A stretch of 64,000 nt of DNA from Splendidivirga corallicola (GTDB lineage Bacteria > Bacteroidota > Bacteroidia > Cytophagales > Cyclobacteriaceae), in NCBI GenBank assembly GCA_030442035.1, contig JAUJEA010000002.1, positions 701,189 to 765,188 on the forward strand, read 5' to 3'. A model generated the notes under the pieces. It was not told the origin of the DNA, made no database searches, and was given only the letters and a program-made list of their open reading frames with translations. Shown piece by piece: positions 9,276 through 18,610 of this stretch (position 1 is the stretch's first letter; each line of letters opens with the position of its first letter). Made by a program: the position numbers and the translations under genes.

Positions 9276-9755
9276 ATGACGTCTAAAATCGGCAAAAATT
9301 ATGAAATTGATAAAGTAGATCTTAAGATTCTTTCTTTACTCATGGATGATGCAAAGATTCCCTATACTGAAATAGCCAAAAAGGTCTATGTATCAGGCGG
9401 TACCGTGCACGTAAGGATGAAAAAATTGGAAGAAATGGGAGTCGTGAGAGGCACAACACTTAAAATGGATTATTCCAAAATGGGAGTAGACATCACTGCC
9501 TTTATGGGTGTATACCTTGAAAAAAGTTCTTTATATGACCAGGTCACTCAGGCTTTAAAAACTATTCCTGAAATAGTGAAAATCCATTATACCACCGGCA
9601 ACTACAGTATTTTTTTAAAAATCCATTGCCGCGACACGAAACATCTTCGGGAAGTATTGCATGATAAAATTCAAAAGGTAGAGGGGATTGAAAGAACCGA
9701 GACGTTCATCTCATTGGAAGAGACGCTGAACAGACACATCGATTTGGGAGTATAA
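9276..9755 (+). CDS. Lrp/AsnC family transcriptional regulator
   Basis: 159 residues. The N-terminal helix-turn-helix (about 8-55) has the family opening DLKILSLLMDDAKIPYTEIA followed by VSGGTVHVRMKKLEEMGVV. The C-terminal RAM ligand-binding domain is at about 75-150 (ITAFMGVYLEK, VKIHYTTGNYSIFLKI, VEGIERTETFISL). Members form octamers and respond to amino acids or related small molecules. The gene is upstream of and parallel to the suf operon with a 232-bp gap, so it may or may not regulate it. It is an Lrp-like global or local regulator; effector unknown. Confidence 0.9.
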   Translation: MTSKIGKNYEIDKVDLKILSLLMDDAKIPYTEIAKKVYVSGGTVHVRMKKLEEMGVVRGTTLKMDYSKMGVDITAFMGVYLEKSSLYDQVTQALKTIPEIVKIHYTTGNYSIFLKIHCRDTKHLREVLHDKIQKVEGIERTETFISLEETLNRHIDLGV

Positions 9756-9942
9756 TTTCCAAAAGACAGAACCAATATTCCATAAATTGCGTATAGTCTA
9801 TTCTTATTGTTATTTAGAATAATTAAAAATAAGATTAACAAAATATTGAACTATTTATTGCTTCAATATAACTATACAAATAATTCGAGCGTATTTTCGT
9901 TCAAAAGGTCTTCAAATGAACATTTAAAAAGAATTAATGTTG

Positions 9943-9950
9943 TAAATTTG
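9943..9950 (+). promoter_or_regulatory. Probable -7 element of the suf operon promoter
   Basis: TAAATTTG matches the Bacteroidota sigma-ABfr -7 consensus TAnnTTTG exactly and lies 37 bases before the sufB ATG. No clear TTTG -33 element is present at the usual distance, as often seen in regulated promoters. Confidence 0.5.
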
Positions 9951-9987
9951 GGACGCTTGAAAATCGGTATAAATCTATCATAGGATT

Positions 9988-11433
9988 ATGAGCAAAGACA
10001 CCCAGATTCTAGAGGAATTTACCTCATCTGAATATAAATATGGCTTCGAATCTAACATTGAAGCCGACTCGGCTCCTAAGGGGCTGAATGAGGACATTGT
10101 GAGGTTTATTTCTCATAAAAAAGAAGAACCTGAATGGATGTTGGAATGGAGACTTAAGGCGTACAGGCATTGGTTGACCTTAGAAGAACCAAAATGGCCT
10201 AATGTCACCTATCCGGAAATAAATTACCAGGACATTATATACTATTCTGCTCCAAAGCAAAAAGTAGCTCCGAAAAGCCTTGATGAGGTAGATCCTGAAC
10301 TTAGGGCCACTTTTGAAAAGCTAGGAATATCCTTGCAGGAACAAAAGAGGTTGACAGGTGTGGCTGTTGATGCAGTATTGGACAGTGTTTCCGTGGCCAC
10401 TACATTTAAGGATAAGCTGGCAGAACTTGGTATTATTTTCTGCTCATTTAGTGAAGCTGTTAAAGAACACCCGGAACTGGTTAAAAAATACATAGGTTCA
10501 GTTGTACCTGTAAATGACAATTATTTTTCGGCCCTCAATTCGGCTGTATTTTCCGATGGTTCTTTCTGCTACATTCCTAAAGGTGTGAGATGTCCTATGG
10601 AACTATCAACTTATTTCAGGATAAATGCTGCCAATACGGGTCAGTTTGAAAGAACACTTATCATCGCCGATGAAGGATCATATGTAAGCTACCTGGAAGG
10701 ATGTACTGCTCCGATGAGGGATGAAAACCAACTGCATGCTGCGGTCGTAGAGATCTACGCCGCCAAAGATGCTGAGGTAAAATATTCTACTGTTCAAAAT
10801 TGGTATCCTGGTGATAAAGATGGCAAAGGTGGCATTTACAACTTCGTGACGAAAAGAGGTATTTGCGCAGGGGATCATTCAAAAATTTCCTGGACACAGG
10901 TTGAAACCGGTTCTGCTATTACCTGGAAATATCCAAGCTGTATATTAAAAGGTGATCATTCAGTGGGAGAGTTTTACTCCGTTGCCGTGACTAATAATAT
11001 GCAACAAGCGGACACTGGCACTAAGATGGTTCACATCGGTAAGAACACCAAAAGCAGGATCGTTTCCAAAGGTGTTTCTGCCGGAAAAAGTCAGAATAGT
11101 TACAGGGGACTCGTAAAAGTTTTCAAAAGAGCGGAAAATGCACGTAATCATTCCCAGTGCGATTCATTGCTAATGGGAGACCGTTGTGGAGCTCATACTT
11201 TTCCATATATTGAGTCGGAAAACAGCACAGCTCAAATAGAACATGAGGCAACCACTTCAAAAATTGGAGAGGATCAAATATTTTATTGTACACAAAGAGG
11301 GATAGATGAGGAAAGTGCTGTGGCGCTCATTGTGAATGGTTATTGTAAAGAAGTATTGAATCAACTACCTATGGAATTTGCGGTTGAAGCGCAAAAACTA
11401 CTTGCCTTAACATTGGAAGGAAGTGTTGGTTGA
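9988..11433 (+). CDS. sufB: Fe-S cluster assembly scaffold protein SufB
   Basis: 481 residues, normal for SufB. The N-terminus carries the SufB-specific segment with [16 protein letters not shown]. The central beta-helix domain contains [20 protein letters not shown] and the typical stretch [13 protein letters not shown], and the C-terminal part has [20 protein letters not shown]. SufB assembles Fe-S clusters with SufC and SufD in the cytoplasm, receiving sulfur from SufS/SufE. It is the first gene of the suf operon, ahead of sufC, sufD, sufS and sufE. Confidence 0.97.
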   Translation: MSKDTQILEEFTSSEYKYGFESNIEADSAPKGLNEDIVRFISHKKEEPEWMLEWRLKAYRHWLTLEEPKWPNVTYPEINYQDIIYYSAPKQKVAPKSLDEVDPELRATFEKLGISLQEQKRLTGVAVDAVLDSVSVATTFKDKLAELGIIFCSFSEAVKEHPELVKKYIGSVVPVNDNYFSALNSAVFSDGSFCYIPKGVRCPMELSTYFRINAANTGQFERTLIIADEGSYVSYLEGCTAPMRDENQLHAAVVEIYAAKDAEVKYSTVQNWYPGDKDGKGGIYNFVTKRGICAGDHSKISWTQVETGSAITWKYPSCILKGDHSVGEFYSVAVTNNMQQADTGTKMVHIGKNTKSRIVSKGVSAGKSQNSYRGLVKVFKRAENARNHSQCDSLLMGDRCGAHTFPYIESENSTAQIEHEATTSKIGEDQIFYCTQRGIDEESAVALIVNGYCKEVLNQLPMEFAVEAQKLLALTLEGSVG

Positions 11434-11503
11434 CATACTCATCAATATCTCAAAACAATATTCTGTTTTATTATCGATCTTAATTTTTAAATCATAAAAT
11501 ACA

Positions 11504-12265
11504 ATGCTTAGCATTAAAAATTTGCATGCATCCATAGATGACAAGGAAATACTTAGAGGAATTGACCTGGAAGTGAAAGCGGGTGAGGTCCACGCGATTA
11601 TGGGACCAAACGGATCAGGCAAGAGCACTTTGGCCTCCGTTTTGGCAGGAAGAGAAGATTATGAGGTAACGCAAGGAAGTATTGATTTTTTAGGAAATGA
11701 TCTTCTGGATCTGGGTGCTGAGGAGAGAGCCAGGGAAGGTTTGTTTTTGGCATTTCAATATCCTGTGGAAATACCTGGCGTTAGTTCTACCAATTTCCTT
11801 AAAACGGCAGTAAATCAGATAAGAGAGCACAGAGGACAGGAACCGCTTGATGCAGTTTCATTTCTTACATTGATCAAGGAAAAAATGAAGCTGGTGGAAA
11901 TGGATCAGTCTTTATTAAGTAGATCTTTGAATGAAGGATTTTCGGGAGGAGAGAAGAAAAGAAATGAAATTTTCCAAATGGCTGTGTTAGAGCCTAAATT
12001 AGCCATTCTTGATGAAACTGATTCAGGCCTCGACATAGATGCTTTAAGAATTGTAGCCAATGGAGTAAATCAATTGAAGAATAGTGACAATGCAACCGTT
12101 GTTGTAACACACTATCAAAGATTGCTTGATTATATAGTCCCTGATTTTGTTCATGTATTGTTCAATGGAAGAATTGTGAAGTCAGGAACAAAGGAATTAG
12201 CACTTGAGTTGGAGGAGAAAGGTTATGATTGGATCAAAGAAGAGGTCAATGAGGCCACTGCTTAA
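11504..12265 (+). CDS. sufC: Fe-S assembly ATPase SufC
   Basis: 253 residues. Walker A is [12 protein letters not shown], the ABC signature is SGGEKKRNE, and Walker B is [11 protein letters not shown], all typical of the SufC subgroup, with the SufC-specific [18 protein letters not shown]. SufC is the soluble ATPase that drives conformational change in the SufBC2D scaffold. The gap to sufB is 70 bp. It is followed by a hairpin and T-run that could end part of the transcription before sufD. Confidence 0.97.
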   Translation: MLSIKNLHASIDDKEILRGIDLEVKAGEVHAIMGPNGSGKSTLASVLAGREDYEVTQGSIDFLGNDLLDLGAEERAREGLFLAFQYPVEIPGVSSTNFLKTAVNQIREHRGQEPLDAVSFLTLIKEKMKLVEMDQSLLSRSLNEGFSGGEKKRNEIFQMAVLEPKLAILDETDSGLDIDALRIVANGVNQLKNSDNATVVVTHYQRLLDYIVPDFVHVLFNGRIVKSGTKELALELEEKGYDWIKEEVNEATA

Positions 12266-12294
12266 TCATTCCAATTAAAGTTATTGTTCTGTTG

Positions 12295-12326
12295 CCAACT
12301 GATAAAATTAATCGGTTGGTTTTTTT
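12295..12326 (+). terminator. Intra-operon hairpin with T-run between sufC and sufD
   Basis: CCAACTGAT (12295-12303) pairs with ATCGGTTGG (12311-12319), nine base pairs with one T-G, followed directly by a run of seven T (12320-12326). It has the form of an intrinsic terminator but lies inside the suf gene series, 37 bases before the sufD ATG. It may give partial termination and so set the sufBC to sufDSE ratio. Confidence 0.6.
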
Positions 12327-12362
12327 CTAATAATTCATCAATTATAGTTATCAGTGAGCGCT

Positions 12363-13700
12363 ATGAGTAATGCAATTAAAGCAGATCTAAAGCAAAATAT
12401 ACTCAACAACTTCAAAAGTTTCGAAGCAGAGCTTAACGGACAGAGTCGATCAGAAGTACATCAGCTCCGAAGAAAGGCTTTGGATAGCTTTGAATCGGTA
12501 GGATTTCCCGGAGTAAAGAATGAGGAATATAAATACACACCTATCACAAAATCCCTTGGTAAAGAATTCGACTTTAACAATATATCCAAAAGCGGAACTA
12601 TTGAAAGCAAAAAAGTCAATGATTTCTTAATCAAGGATCTGGACGCCTACAACATTGTCATCATCAATGGTCAATTCTCGAAGGAATACTCAAATGTTTC
12701 ATCGGTTGATCCTAAATTGAGCATCCAATCACTGGCTGAGGCTTTTGCCGAACAACAGGCCCTGCTTAGCACACACTTCGCCAAATATGCTAATAGTGAA
12801 TCTGATACTTTTACTGCATTAAATACAGCTTTTTCCAAGGAAGGGGTTTTCATCAATGTAGATAGTAATTACATCGTAGATAAACCTATTGCCATTTATT
12901 TTATATCGGATGCGGATCGGGAAAAAGTAATTGCCCAACCAAGGAATCTCATTCTGGTTGGAAAAAACAGTGAGGTAGAAATTATTGAGTCCTTTTATAC
13001 AATTGGCGCTGAAACGAGTTTTACCAATGTAGTTTCAGAGATCGTGGTTGGGGAAAATGCTCATGTTCACTACGCCAAGATCGGGCTTGAAAATGATAAG
13101 GCTCATCATATTGGCAATACACAAGTTTATCAAGCCGCCAACTCCGTATTTAACGCTACTACCGCTACATTAGAGGGAGGTATGGTAAGAAACAATATGA
13201 ATATTGTGTTGGACGCCGAAGGTTGTGAAGCCAACATGTATGGTCTGTATCTTTTGAACGGCAAGCAACATGTGGACAATCATACGATGGTTGATCATAG
13301 GAAACCAAACTCATTCAGCAATGAACTTTACAAGGGCATTATGAATGAAAAGTCCACTGGAGTATTTAACGGAAAGATATTTGTGAGGCAGGATGCTCAG
13401 AAGACTAATGCTTTCCAGTCGAACAAAAACATATTGTTGTCGGACGATGCCACCATCAATACCAAGCCTCAATTAGAGATTTGGGCTGATGACGTGAAAT
13501 GCTCACACGGAGCGACCACGGGACAACTGGATGAGGAGCAACTATTTTATCTAAGGGCAAGAGGGCTAAGCAAGGAAAGCGCCAGAGCTATGTTGTTATA
13601 TGCATTCGCACACGAGGCAATTGAAAAGGTAAAATCAGATGCTGTTAGGGATTATCTTGACAAGTTAATAAAAGAAAGACTCAACAAAAATTTTCAATAA
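12363..13700 (+). CDS. sufD: Fe-S cluster assembly protein SufD
   Basis: 445 residues from the ATG at 12363; an in-frame GTG at 12354 would add three residues. The N-terminal helical region with GFPGVKNEEYKYTP and the C-terminal beta-helix with AYNIVIINGQF, VDHRKPNSFSNELYKGI, CSHGATTGQLDEEQLFYLRARGL and EARAMLLYAFA-like ending are typical of SufD. The conserved His in KCSHGAT corresponds to the residue needed for cluster assembly at the SufB-SufD interface in E. coli. It forms the SufBC2D complex with the two preceding products. The next gene, sufS, starts 6 bp downstream. Confidence 0.96.
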   Translation: MSNAIKADLKQNILNNFKSFEAELNGQSRSEVHQLRRKALDSFESVGFPGVKNEEYKYTPITKSLGKEFDFNNISKSGTIESKKVNDFLIKDLDAYNIVIINGQFSKEYSNVSSVDPKLSIQSLAEAFAEQQALLSTHFAKYANSESDTFTALNTAFSKEGVFINVDSNYIVDKPIAIYFISDADREKVIAQPRNLILVGKNSEVEIIESFYTIGAETSFTNVVSEIVVGENAHVHYAKIGLENDKAHHIGNTQVYQAANSVFNATTATLEGGMVRNNMNIVLDAEGCEANMYGLYLLNGKQHVDNHTMVDHRKPNSFSNELYKGIMNEKSTGVFNGKIFVRQDAQKTNAFQSNKNILLSDDATINTKPQLEIWADDVKCSHGATTGQLDEEQLFYLRARGLSKESARAMLLYAFAHEAIEKVKSDAVRDYLDKLIKERLNKNFQ

Positions 13701-13706
13701 GAGGAC

Positions 13707-14966
13707 ATGCGCACATCAAATCAAGAAATACTGGATCGGAACAGAGTCAAATTGAATATTGAAGAAATCAGAAAAGAGTTCCCAATCCTTGATCAGGAAG
13801 TGCATGGCAAACCTTTGGTATATTTTGACAATGCTGCCACTACACAAAAACCAAGAAGTGTAATTCAGGCGCTTACGCAATATTATACTGGTTATAATGC
13901 TAATATTCACAGAGGCATTCACACATTGGCAGAGAAAGCAACCACGGCTTTTGAAGCAACAAGAGAAGCTGTGAGAGATTTTCTTAACGCTGCTGAGGTA
14001 GAAGAGGTCATTTTCACACATGGCACTACGGAAGGGATCAACCTGGTTGCGTCCTCTTATGGTAAAGAAAATATCAAAGAGGGTGATGAGATCATCATTT
14101 CGGCTATGGAACATCACTCCAATATTGTTCCATGGCAAATTTTGTGTCAGGAAAAAGGTGCTCATCTCAAAGTTATTCCTGTTAATGAAGCTGGAGAAAT
14201 AATTTTCGAGGAGTACGAAAAGCTCCTAAATGAAAAGACAAAAATAGTTTCCATTGTACATGTATCCAATACACTCGGAACAATTAATCCCATCAAAGAG
14301 GTAATACAAAAAGCCCATGATGCAGGTGCGGTGGTTTTAATAGACGGCGCACAGGCATCTTCGCATTTGGAGCTTGATGTTCAGGACCTTGATTGTGATT
14401 TTTATGTTTTTTCTATGCATAAACTTTATGGACCAACAGGTTCTGGTATATTATATGGTAAAAGAGCACTCCTTGAAAAAATGCCCCCCTATAAAGGTGG
14501 GGGTGAAATGATTAAGGAGGTCACCTTCGAAAAAACTACCTACAACGATATTCCCTACAAATTTGAAGCAGGGACACCTAATATCGCAGATGTTGTAGCC
14601 ATAAAAAGCGCTTTGGATTTTGTACAAGAGTTGGGTAAAGAGAATATTGCCGAACATGAAAATAAATTGTTGGCATATGCAAATCAGAAACTCTCTCAGA
14701 TTCCAGGATTAAAATTTATAGGGACAGCCAAGGAAAAAGTCAGTGTAATTTCTTTTGTAATGGAAGGATTACATCATTTTGATATCGGGCAAATGCTTGA
14801 TGCCAGAGGGGTTGCGGTAAGAACCGGCCATCACTGTACTCAACCACTTATGCAGGTTTATGGTATAGAAGGTACTGTGAGAGCATCTTTTTCAGTTTAC
14901 AATACCAAACAAGAAATAGATATTATGGTCGAAGGGCTTGAAAAAGTTGTGAAAATTATAAAGTAA
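13707..14966 (+). CDS. sufS: Cysteine desulfurase SufS
   Basis: 419 residues, class V aminotransferase fold. PLP-binding Lys is in FYVFSMHKLYGPTGSGILYG, preceded by DGAQASSHLELD and the His in EHHSNIVPW. The active-site Cys that carries persulfide lies in VRTGHHCTQPLM. It removes sulfur from cysteine and passes it to SufE. The N-terminus is about 15 residues longer than most SufS; a later start is possible, but AAGAGGA lies five bases before the chosen ATG. It is six bp after sufD and one base before sufE. Confidence 0.96.
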   Translation: MRTSNQEILDRNRVKLNIEEIRKEFPILDQEVHGKPLVYFDNAATTQKPRSVIQALTQYYTGYNANIHRGIHTLAEKATTAFEATREAVRDFLNAAEVEEVIFTHGTTEGINLVASSYGKENIKEGDEIIISAMEHHSNIVPWQILCQEKGAHLKVIPVNEAGEIIFEEYEKLLNEKTKIVSIVHVSNTLGTINPIKEVIQKAHDAGAVVLIDGAQASSHLELDVQDLDCDFYVFSMHKLYGPTGSGILYGKRALLEKMPPYKGGGEMIKEVTFEKTTYNDIPYKFEAGTPNIADVVAIKSALDFVQELGKENIAEHENKLLAYANQKLSQIPGLKFIGTAKEKVSVISFVMEGLHHFDIGQMLDARGVAVRTGHHCTQPLMQVYGIEGTVRASFSVYNTKQEIDIMVEGLEKVVKIIK

Positions 14967-14967
14967 T

Positions 14968-15411
14968 ATGGAAAAAGGTTCTATCAATGAAATACAGGAT
15001 CAAATTATTGATGAATTTTCACTGCTCGATGGAGATATGGAAATGGCCAATATTTATTTGATGGAACTTGGTCAAAAACTACCGGAACTTGACGAAGCAC
15101 ATAAAATTGATGACAACCTGGTAAAGGGATGTCAATCTAAAGTTTGGCTAAAAACCCATTTTGATGACGGCCGTATTATTTATCAGGCAGATAGCAATAC
15201 TGCTATTACCAAAGGCTTGGTAAGCCTGCTAGTCAGGATATTGTCTGATCAGCAAGCAGAAGATATTATCAATGCGGATCTTTATTTTATCGATAAAATT
15301 GGTATGAATCGTTTTATCGGCACACAAAGATCCAATGGTTTTGGGGCTATGATCAAACAAATGAAATTGTTTGCCGTGGCTTACAACACTAAAATGAAAA
15401 ATCAAACCTAG
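14968..15411 (+). CDS. sufE: Sulfur transfer protein SufE
   Basis: 147 residues. The persulfide-accepting Cys lies in DDNLVKGCQSKVWLKT, and the domain continues through the usual FIGTQRSNGFGAMIKQMK ending. SufE accepts sulfur from the SufS active-site Cys, stimulates its activity and delivers it to SufB. It starts one base after the sufS stop, so expression is coupled. Confidence 0.96.
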   Translation: MEKGSINEIQDQIIDEFSLLDGDMEMANIYLMELGQKLPELDEAHKIDDNLVKGCQSKVWLKTHFDDGRIIYQADSNTAITKGLVSLLVRILSDQQAEDIINADLYFIDKIGMNRFIGTQRSNGFGAMIKQMKLFAVAYNTKMKNQT

Positions 15412-15420
15412 GGAGGAAAA

Positions 15421-15771
15421 ATGGAAGAGGACAAGAAAAAAGAGGCATTAGAAAAACAAGAAGAATCAGAAACATTACGAGATAAGGTTCTGAATGTCAT
15501 TAAGTCCGTATATGATCCCGAAATTCCTGTTGACATCTATGAGTTGGGCCTGATCTATGAAGTTAATGTTTATCCGGTAAACAATGTTTATATCCTTATG
15601 ACTCTTACTTCACCCGCATGTCCAGCTGCAGAGGAAATACCAGTGGAGGTAGAAACCAAAGTAGGAAATATCGAAGGTGTAAATGATGTCAAGGTTGAAT
15701 TAACTTTTGACCCACCCTATTCTCAGGATATGATGTCCGAAGCGGCCAAGCTGGAGCTTGGTTTCTTATAG
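15421..15771 (+). CDS. SUF system DUF59 (MIP18/PaaD-like) Fe-S maturation protein
   Basis: 116 residues. After a charged leader (about 1-22) the DUF59 domain contains VYDPEIPVDIYELGLIYEV and the conserved Cys motif LTSPACPAAEEIPVEVE, ending in DPPYSQDMMSEAAKLELGF. DUF59 proteins help deliver Fe-S clusters to target proteins or act in related metal-cluster assembly; this form is the one often placed in suf operons (sometimes called SufT-like). A clear GGAGG precedes the start, and the gene is 9 bp after sufE. Confidence 0.9.
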   Translation: MEEDKKKEALEKQEESETLRDKVLNVIKSVYDPEIPVDIYELGLIYEVNVYPVNNVYILMTLTSPACPAAEEIPVEVETKVGNIEGVNDVKVELTFDPPYSQDMMSEAAKLELGFL

Positions 15772-15806
15772 TATTAAATGAATGTGTAATCTAAAAAAAT
15801 AAAAAT

Positions 15807-16223
15807 ATGTATCCGGAAGAATTAGTTGCCCCTATGCGAGAAGATCTCACCTCGGCTGGATTTCAGGAGTTTAAAACCGCGAACGAGGTAGAGAGTCATT
15901 TGACCGAACATCAAGGAACTTCATTGATGGTTATCAATTCTGTCTGTGGTTGCGCTGCAGGAGCTGCCAGACCAGGGATTAAACTGGCCTTGTCTAACAG
16001 TGAAAAGAGACCTGATAATCTGACAACTGTGTTTGCCGGTGTGGATAGAGAGGCAGTAGACAAAGCAAGGCAATATACAGCTCCTTATCCTCCTTCATCA
16101 CCATCCATCGCATTATTCAAAGATGGAGAATTAATCCATTTTGTTGAAAGACACCATATTGAGGGAAGATCTGCTGAGATGATTGCAAATCATATGATCC
16201 AGGTTTTTGAAGAATATTGCTAA
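15807..16223 (+). CDS. BrxA/BrxB family bacilliredoxin (YphP-like)
   Basis: 138 residues, DUF1094/thioredoxin-like fold. The redox motif is CGC in INSVCGCAAGAARPG, as in bacilliredoxins of the YphP/YqiW family. The C-terminus has YPPSSPSIALFKDGELIHFVERHHIEGR. In Firmicutes these enzymes remove bacillithiol from protein cysteines; Bacteroidota with bacillithiol synthesis also carry them. Its position as the last gene of the suf series suggests a link between thiol redox state and Fe-S assembly, but this is inference. The hairpin at 16233-16284 follows. Confidence 0.85.
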   Translation: MYPEELVAPMREDLTSAGFQEFKTANEVESHLTEHQGTSLMVINSVCGCAAGAARPGIKLALSNSEKRPDNLTTVFAGVDREAVDKARQYTAPYPPSSPSIALFKDGELIHFVERHHIEGRSAEMIANHMIQVFEEYC

Positions 16224-16232
16224 GAATTTTGA

Positions 16233-16284
16233 ATTGGTAATTTTGAGTTTTGAATTAAATAAATTCAAAACTCAAAATTCAATT
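16233..16284. terminator. Long AT-rich hairpin after the suf operon
   Basis: An 18-bp perfect inverted repeat (16239-16256 with 16262-16279, loop of 5) can be extended by five more pairs across a 2-base bulge. It lies ten bases past the bacilliredoxin stop and overlaps the end of a possible small minus-strand reading frame, so it could terminate from both sides. Confidence 0.7.
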
Positions 16285-16416
16285 TAGAATCATTTCCTTT
16301 CGAATAGCTATTGTTACTAACTTTTCTTTTTTATACTGTTTCTCTTTGAAGTATTTTATAGCATATTGATAAAGTGCTTTCATCTGTGTGTTGCGTTTGA
16401 GTTTGACCTTTGTCAT
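16279..16416 (-). CDS. Possible small basic protein or transposase remnant, 45 aa
   Basis: Minus-strand frame from ATG at 16416 to TGA at 16279-16281. The product starts MTKVKLKRNTQMKALYQYA and is rich in Lys. The segment KYFKEKQYKKEKLVTIAIRK weakly resembles the C-terminal end of IS110-type transposases, but the similarity is too short to be firm. It could equally be a small orphan gene or chance. No clear ribosome binding site was seen, which is normal in this phylum. Confidence 0.25.
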   Translation of the reverse strand: MTKVKLKRNTQMKALYQYAIKYFKEKQYKKEKLVTIAIRKEMILN

Positions 16417-16725
16417 CCCTATGTAACAACTTAAATACCAAATATATAATTCATTTATTTACAGGCACTTAATTTAAAAATCATCAAGATTTTATACTGA
16501 TATCGTACACTAATTTGTACGGTGCTGAACAATCCCATAATAGATATTGATATTCAAGTGAAAAATTCCTGTCCGATAAAAAAACAATCTATGGAGCCTA
16601 ACATCTACAATACCTAAAATATAAGGGTTCAATAGCCGTACACATCTCTAAAAAAACTTATGTTAATTTTAGCTTGCAAGTCTTCTTTACGCTATTGCAA
16701 AAGAAGGCTTGCAAATTCAGGAGTA
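16417..16725. other. Intergenic region downstream of paaN
   Basis: About 310 bases without a gene. At 16674-16714 an inverted repeat of 15 bp with one G-U pair (TTGCAAGTCTTCTTT with its complement, loop of 11) lies just after the paaN stop on the minus strand and may end that transcript, though no long T-run follows. Confidence 0.5.
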
Positions 16726-18393
16726 CTAAACTTTTGCTGGTTCTCGTAATCCTACCCAGGTAAATCTTTTAACCACGTATTCCGGATTTGTAAATGACGC
16801 ATTGCCCGAAGGATTTCCACCAGTCACATGAAAATCAGAGAACCCGGCATTTTGATTAACATAAATAGGACCGGTTAAATTAAACGAGACTGGTGTTGCT
16901 GCTAAAGACATTTCATCCGCAATTTTTTCTTTTATCTGGGGATCAGTCGTATAGGCACCACATGAAATGGCTCCATGATTCAGGGCCATCTCCTTGGCCA
17001 AGGCGATAGACTCATCTGTATCTTTAGTTTTAATTAACAATGCAATCGGCCCGAATAATTCTTTGCTGAATATTTCTTTTTTGGAGGAATCAATCTCAAC
17101 AACAACAGGCGAAGCTGTTCTTGCTGTTTTGAACATCGGATTTTCTACCTCCGTGGAAGTCAACCATATTTTTCCATCCAACTTTTCAGCATCCGTAATA
17201 CGCTGGCAAGTATTTTTATTTTGAATAGTTCCCAATACAAAGGGTCCCATTTTAGGATTGCTCACAATTCCATTGACCGCTTCCACAAATTTTTCTGCAA
17301 ATTCATCAAAAGAAACATTACCGTCACTGGTTTTAATACCATTTTCAGGTATGTAAAAGTTTTGAGGAGCAGTACACATCTGTCCCGAATATAGTGCTAC
17401 GGAAAAAGCAAGATTCTGCACTACTTTATCAACATCTTCCACAGAGTCAATAATGGCAGAGTTTACTCCTGTTTTCTCTGTAAAAACATTTTTCCCTGGT
17501 AGGCTCTCGAGGTAAGAACCAAATTCGGAATTACCGGTAAAATCAATCAGCTTCACTTCGGGATTTTCTGCCAATACTTTGGCAATTGGTTTATCCAAAG
17601 AATCAACCGCTAACTGGCAAATGTTTGGGTCATGACCCTGATCAGCCAGGACCTTTTGAATACCAGCGATCACAATAGCAATAGGCAGCACTGCTCCAGG
17701 GTGTGGCTTTACGATAACAGGATTACCAGTAATGAGGCTAGCATAAAGTCCGGGAACGGTATTCCACGTCGGGAAAGTAGAACAACCAATAACCAAACTG
17801 ATTCCTTTTGGAACAGCACGCCATTCTTTTTCCAACTGGATATTAAATTTGCCCATGGGTTTATCCCAAAATTTATTTTCTGGGAATCTCTTTAACTCTT
17901 CATAACCAGCTGCAATGGCTTCCAATGCTCTATCCGCTGCATGTGGTCCTGATGCCTGAAAAGCCATCATATAGCCCTGGCCCGTGGTATGCATGGTGGC
18001 ATAGGCTATTTCGAAGAAACGTTCTCTCATAAGTTCCAAAGATTCAATGAGAATTGCGGCCCTTTCATCCGCGTTCACCTTTCTCCATTGATGGAAAGCA
18101 ACCGTACCTTTTTCGATTAATGTTTCAGTTGAAAATGATGGGTACCCGATATTTAATGGTTCCTGTAAGTATGGAGACTCTTCCGTAGCAATCCTTTCAG
18201 CGGAATCATCTTGTAACAGTTCTGAAAAATCTTTACCAAGCAAAGCCTGAAACCTCTTTCTCCCTTCTGCATCCGCCGTTTCCCCATATATTTTGGGAGA
18301 AGGGTGTTCCGGATATTGTGCATAAAATGCACGGTCATGAATTGCCGCTATGGCTTTATCTAATACGTCTTTGTGTTTATCAAATAGATTCAT
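16726..18393 (-). CDS. paaN: Phenylacetic acid degradation protein PaaN (aldehyde dehydrogenase family)
   Basis: 555 residues. Aldehyde dehydrogenase fold with VTEKT-like FTEKTGVNSAIID carrying the cofactor-side elements, GCSTFPTWNTVPGLYASLI, and the catalytic Cys in YSGQMCTAPQNFYIP. The overall sequence matches the PaaN (TIGR02288-type) dehydrogenase of phenylacetate ring cleavage, which oxidises the ring-opened semialdehyde. It lacks the C-terminal MaoC hydratase domain of fused PaaZ. No other paa gene lies in the window, so its partners are elsewhere. A -7-like TATATTCG (18418-18425, minus) lies 25 bases before the start. Confidence 0.85.
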   Translation of the reverse strand: MNLFDKHKDVLDKAIAAIHDRAFYAQYPEHPSPKIYGETADAEGRKRFQALLGKDFSELLQDDSAERIATEESPYLQEPLNIGYPSFSTETLIEKGTVAFHQWRKVNADERAAILIESLELMRERFFEIAYATMHTTGQGYMMAFQASGPHAADRALEAIAAGYEELKRFPENKFWDKPMGKFNIQLEKEWRAVPKGISLVIGCSTFPTWNTVPGLYASLITGNPVIVKPHPGAVLPIAIVIAGIQKVLADQGHDPNICQLAVDSLDKPIAKVLAENPEVKLIDFTGNSEFGSYLESLPGKNVFTEKTGVNSAIIDSVEDVDKVVQNLAFSVALYSGQMCTAPQNFYIPENGIKTSDGNVSFDEFAEKFVEAVNGIVSNPKMGPFVLGTIQNKNTCQRITDAEKLDGKIWLTSTEVENPMFKTARTASPVVVEIDSSKKEIFSKELFGPIALLIKTKDTDESIALAKEMALNHGAISCGAYTTDPQIKEKIADEMSLAATPVSFNLTGPIYVNQNAGFSDFHVTGGNPSGNASFTNPEYVVKRFTWVGLREPAKV

Positions 18394-18610
18394 TTCTCGT
18401 TTAGTTGTTTATTTAAGCGAATATAATTCTAATAAGTCAAAATTAATAACTGCTATTTTCTACATCTTCAGGTAGAACATTACACAAAAAATAATACATA
18501 TAAAAGTGAAAATAATAGGGCTTAAAAACTCTTTAAATTTACCATGAGCTCAAATCCACTAGCCTTAACAACACTATTTTATTGTTTGTTCCGTAGCTCA
18601 GAAAGATTAT

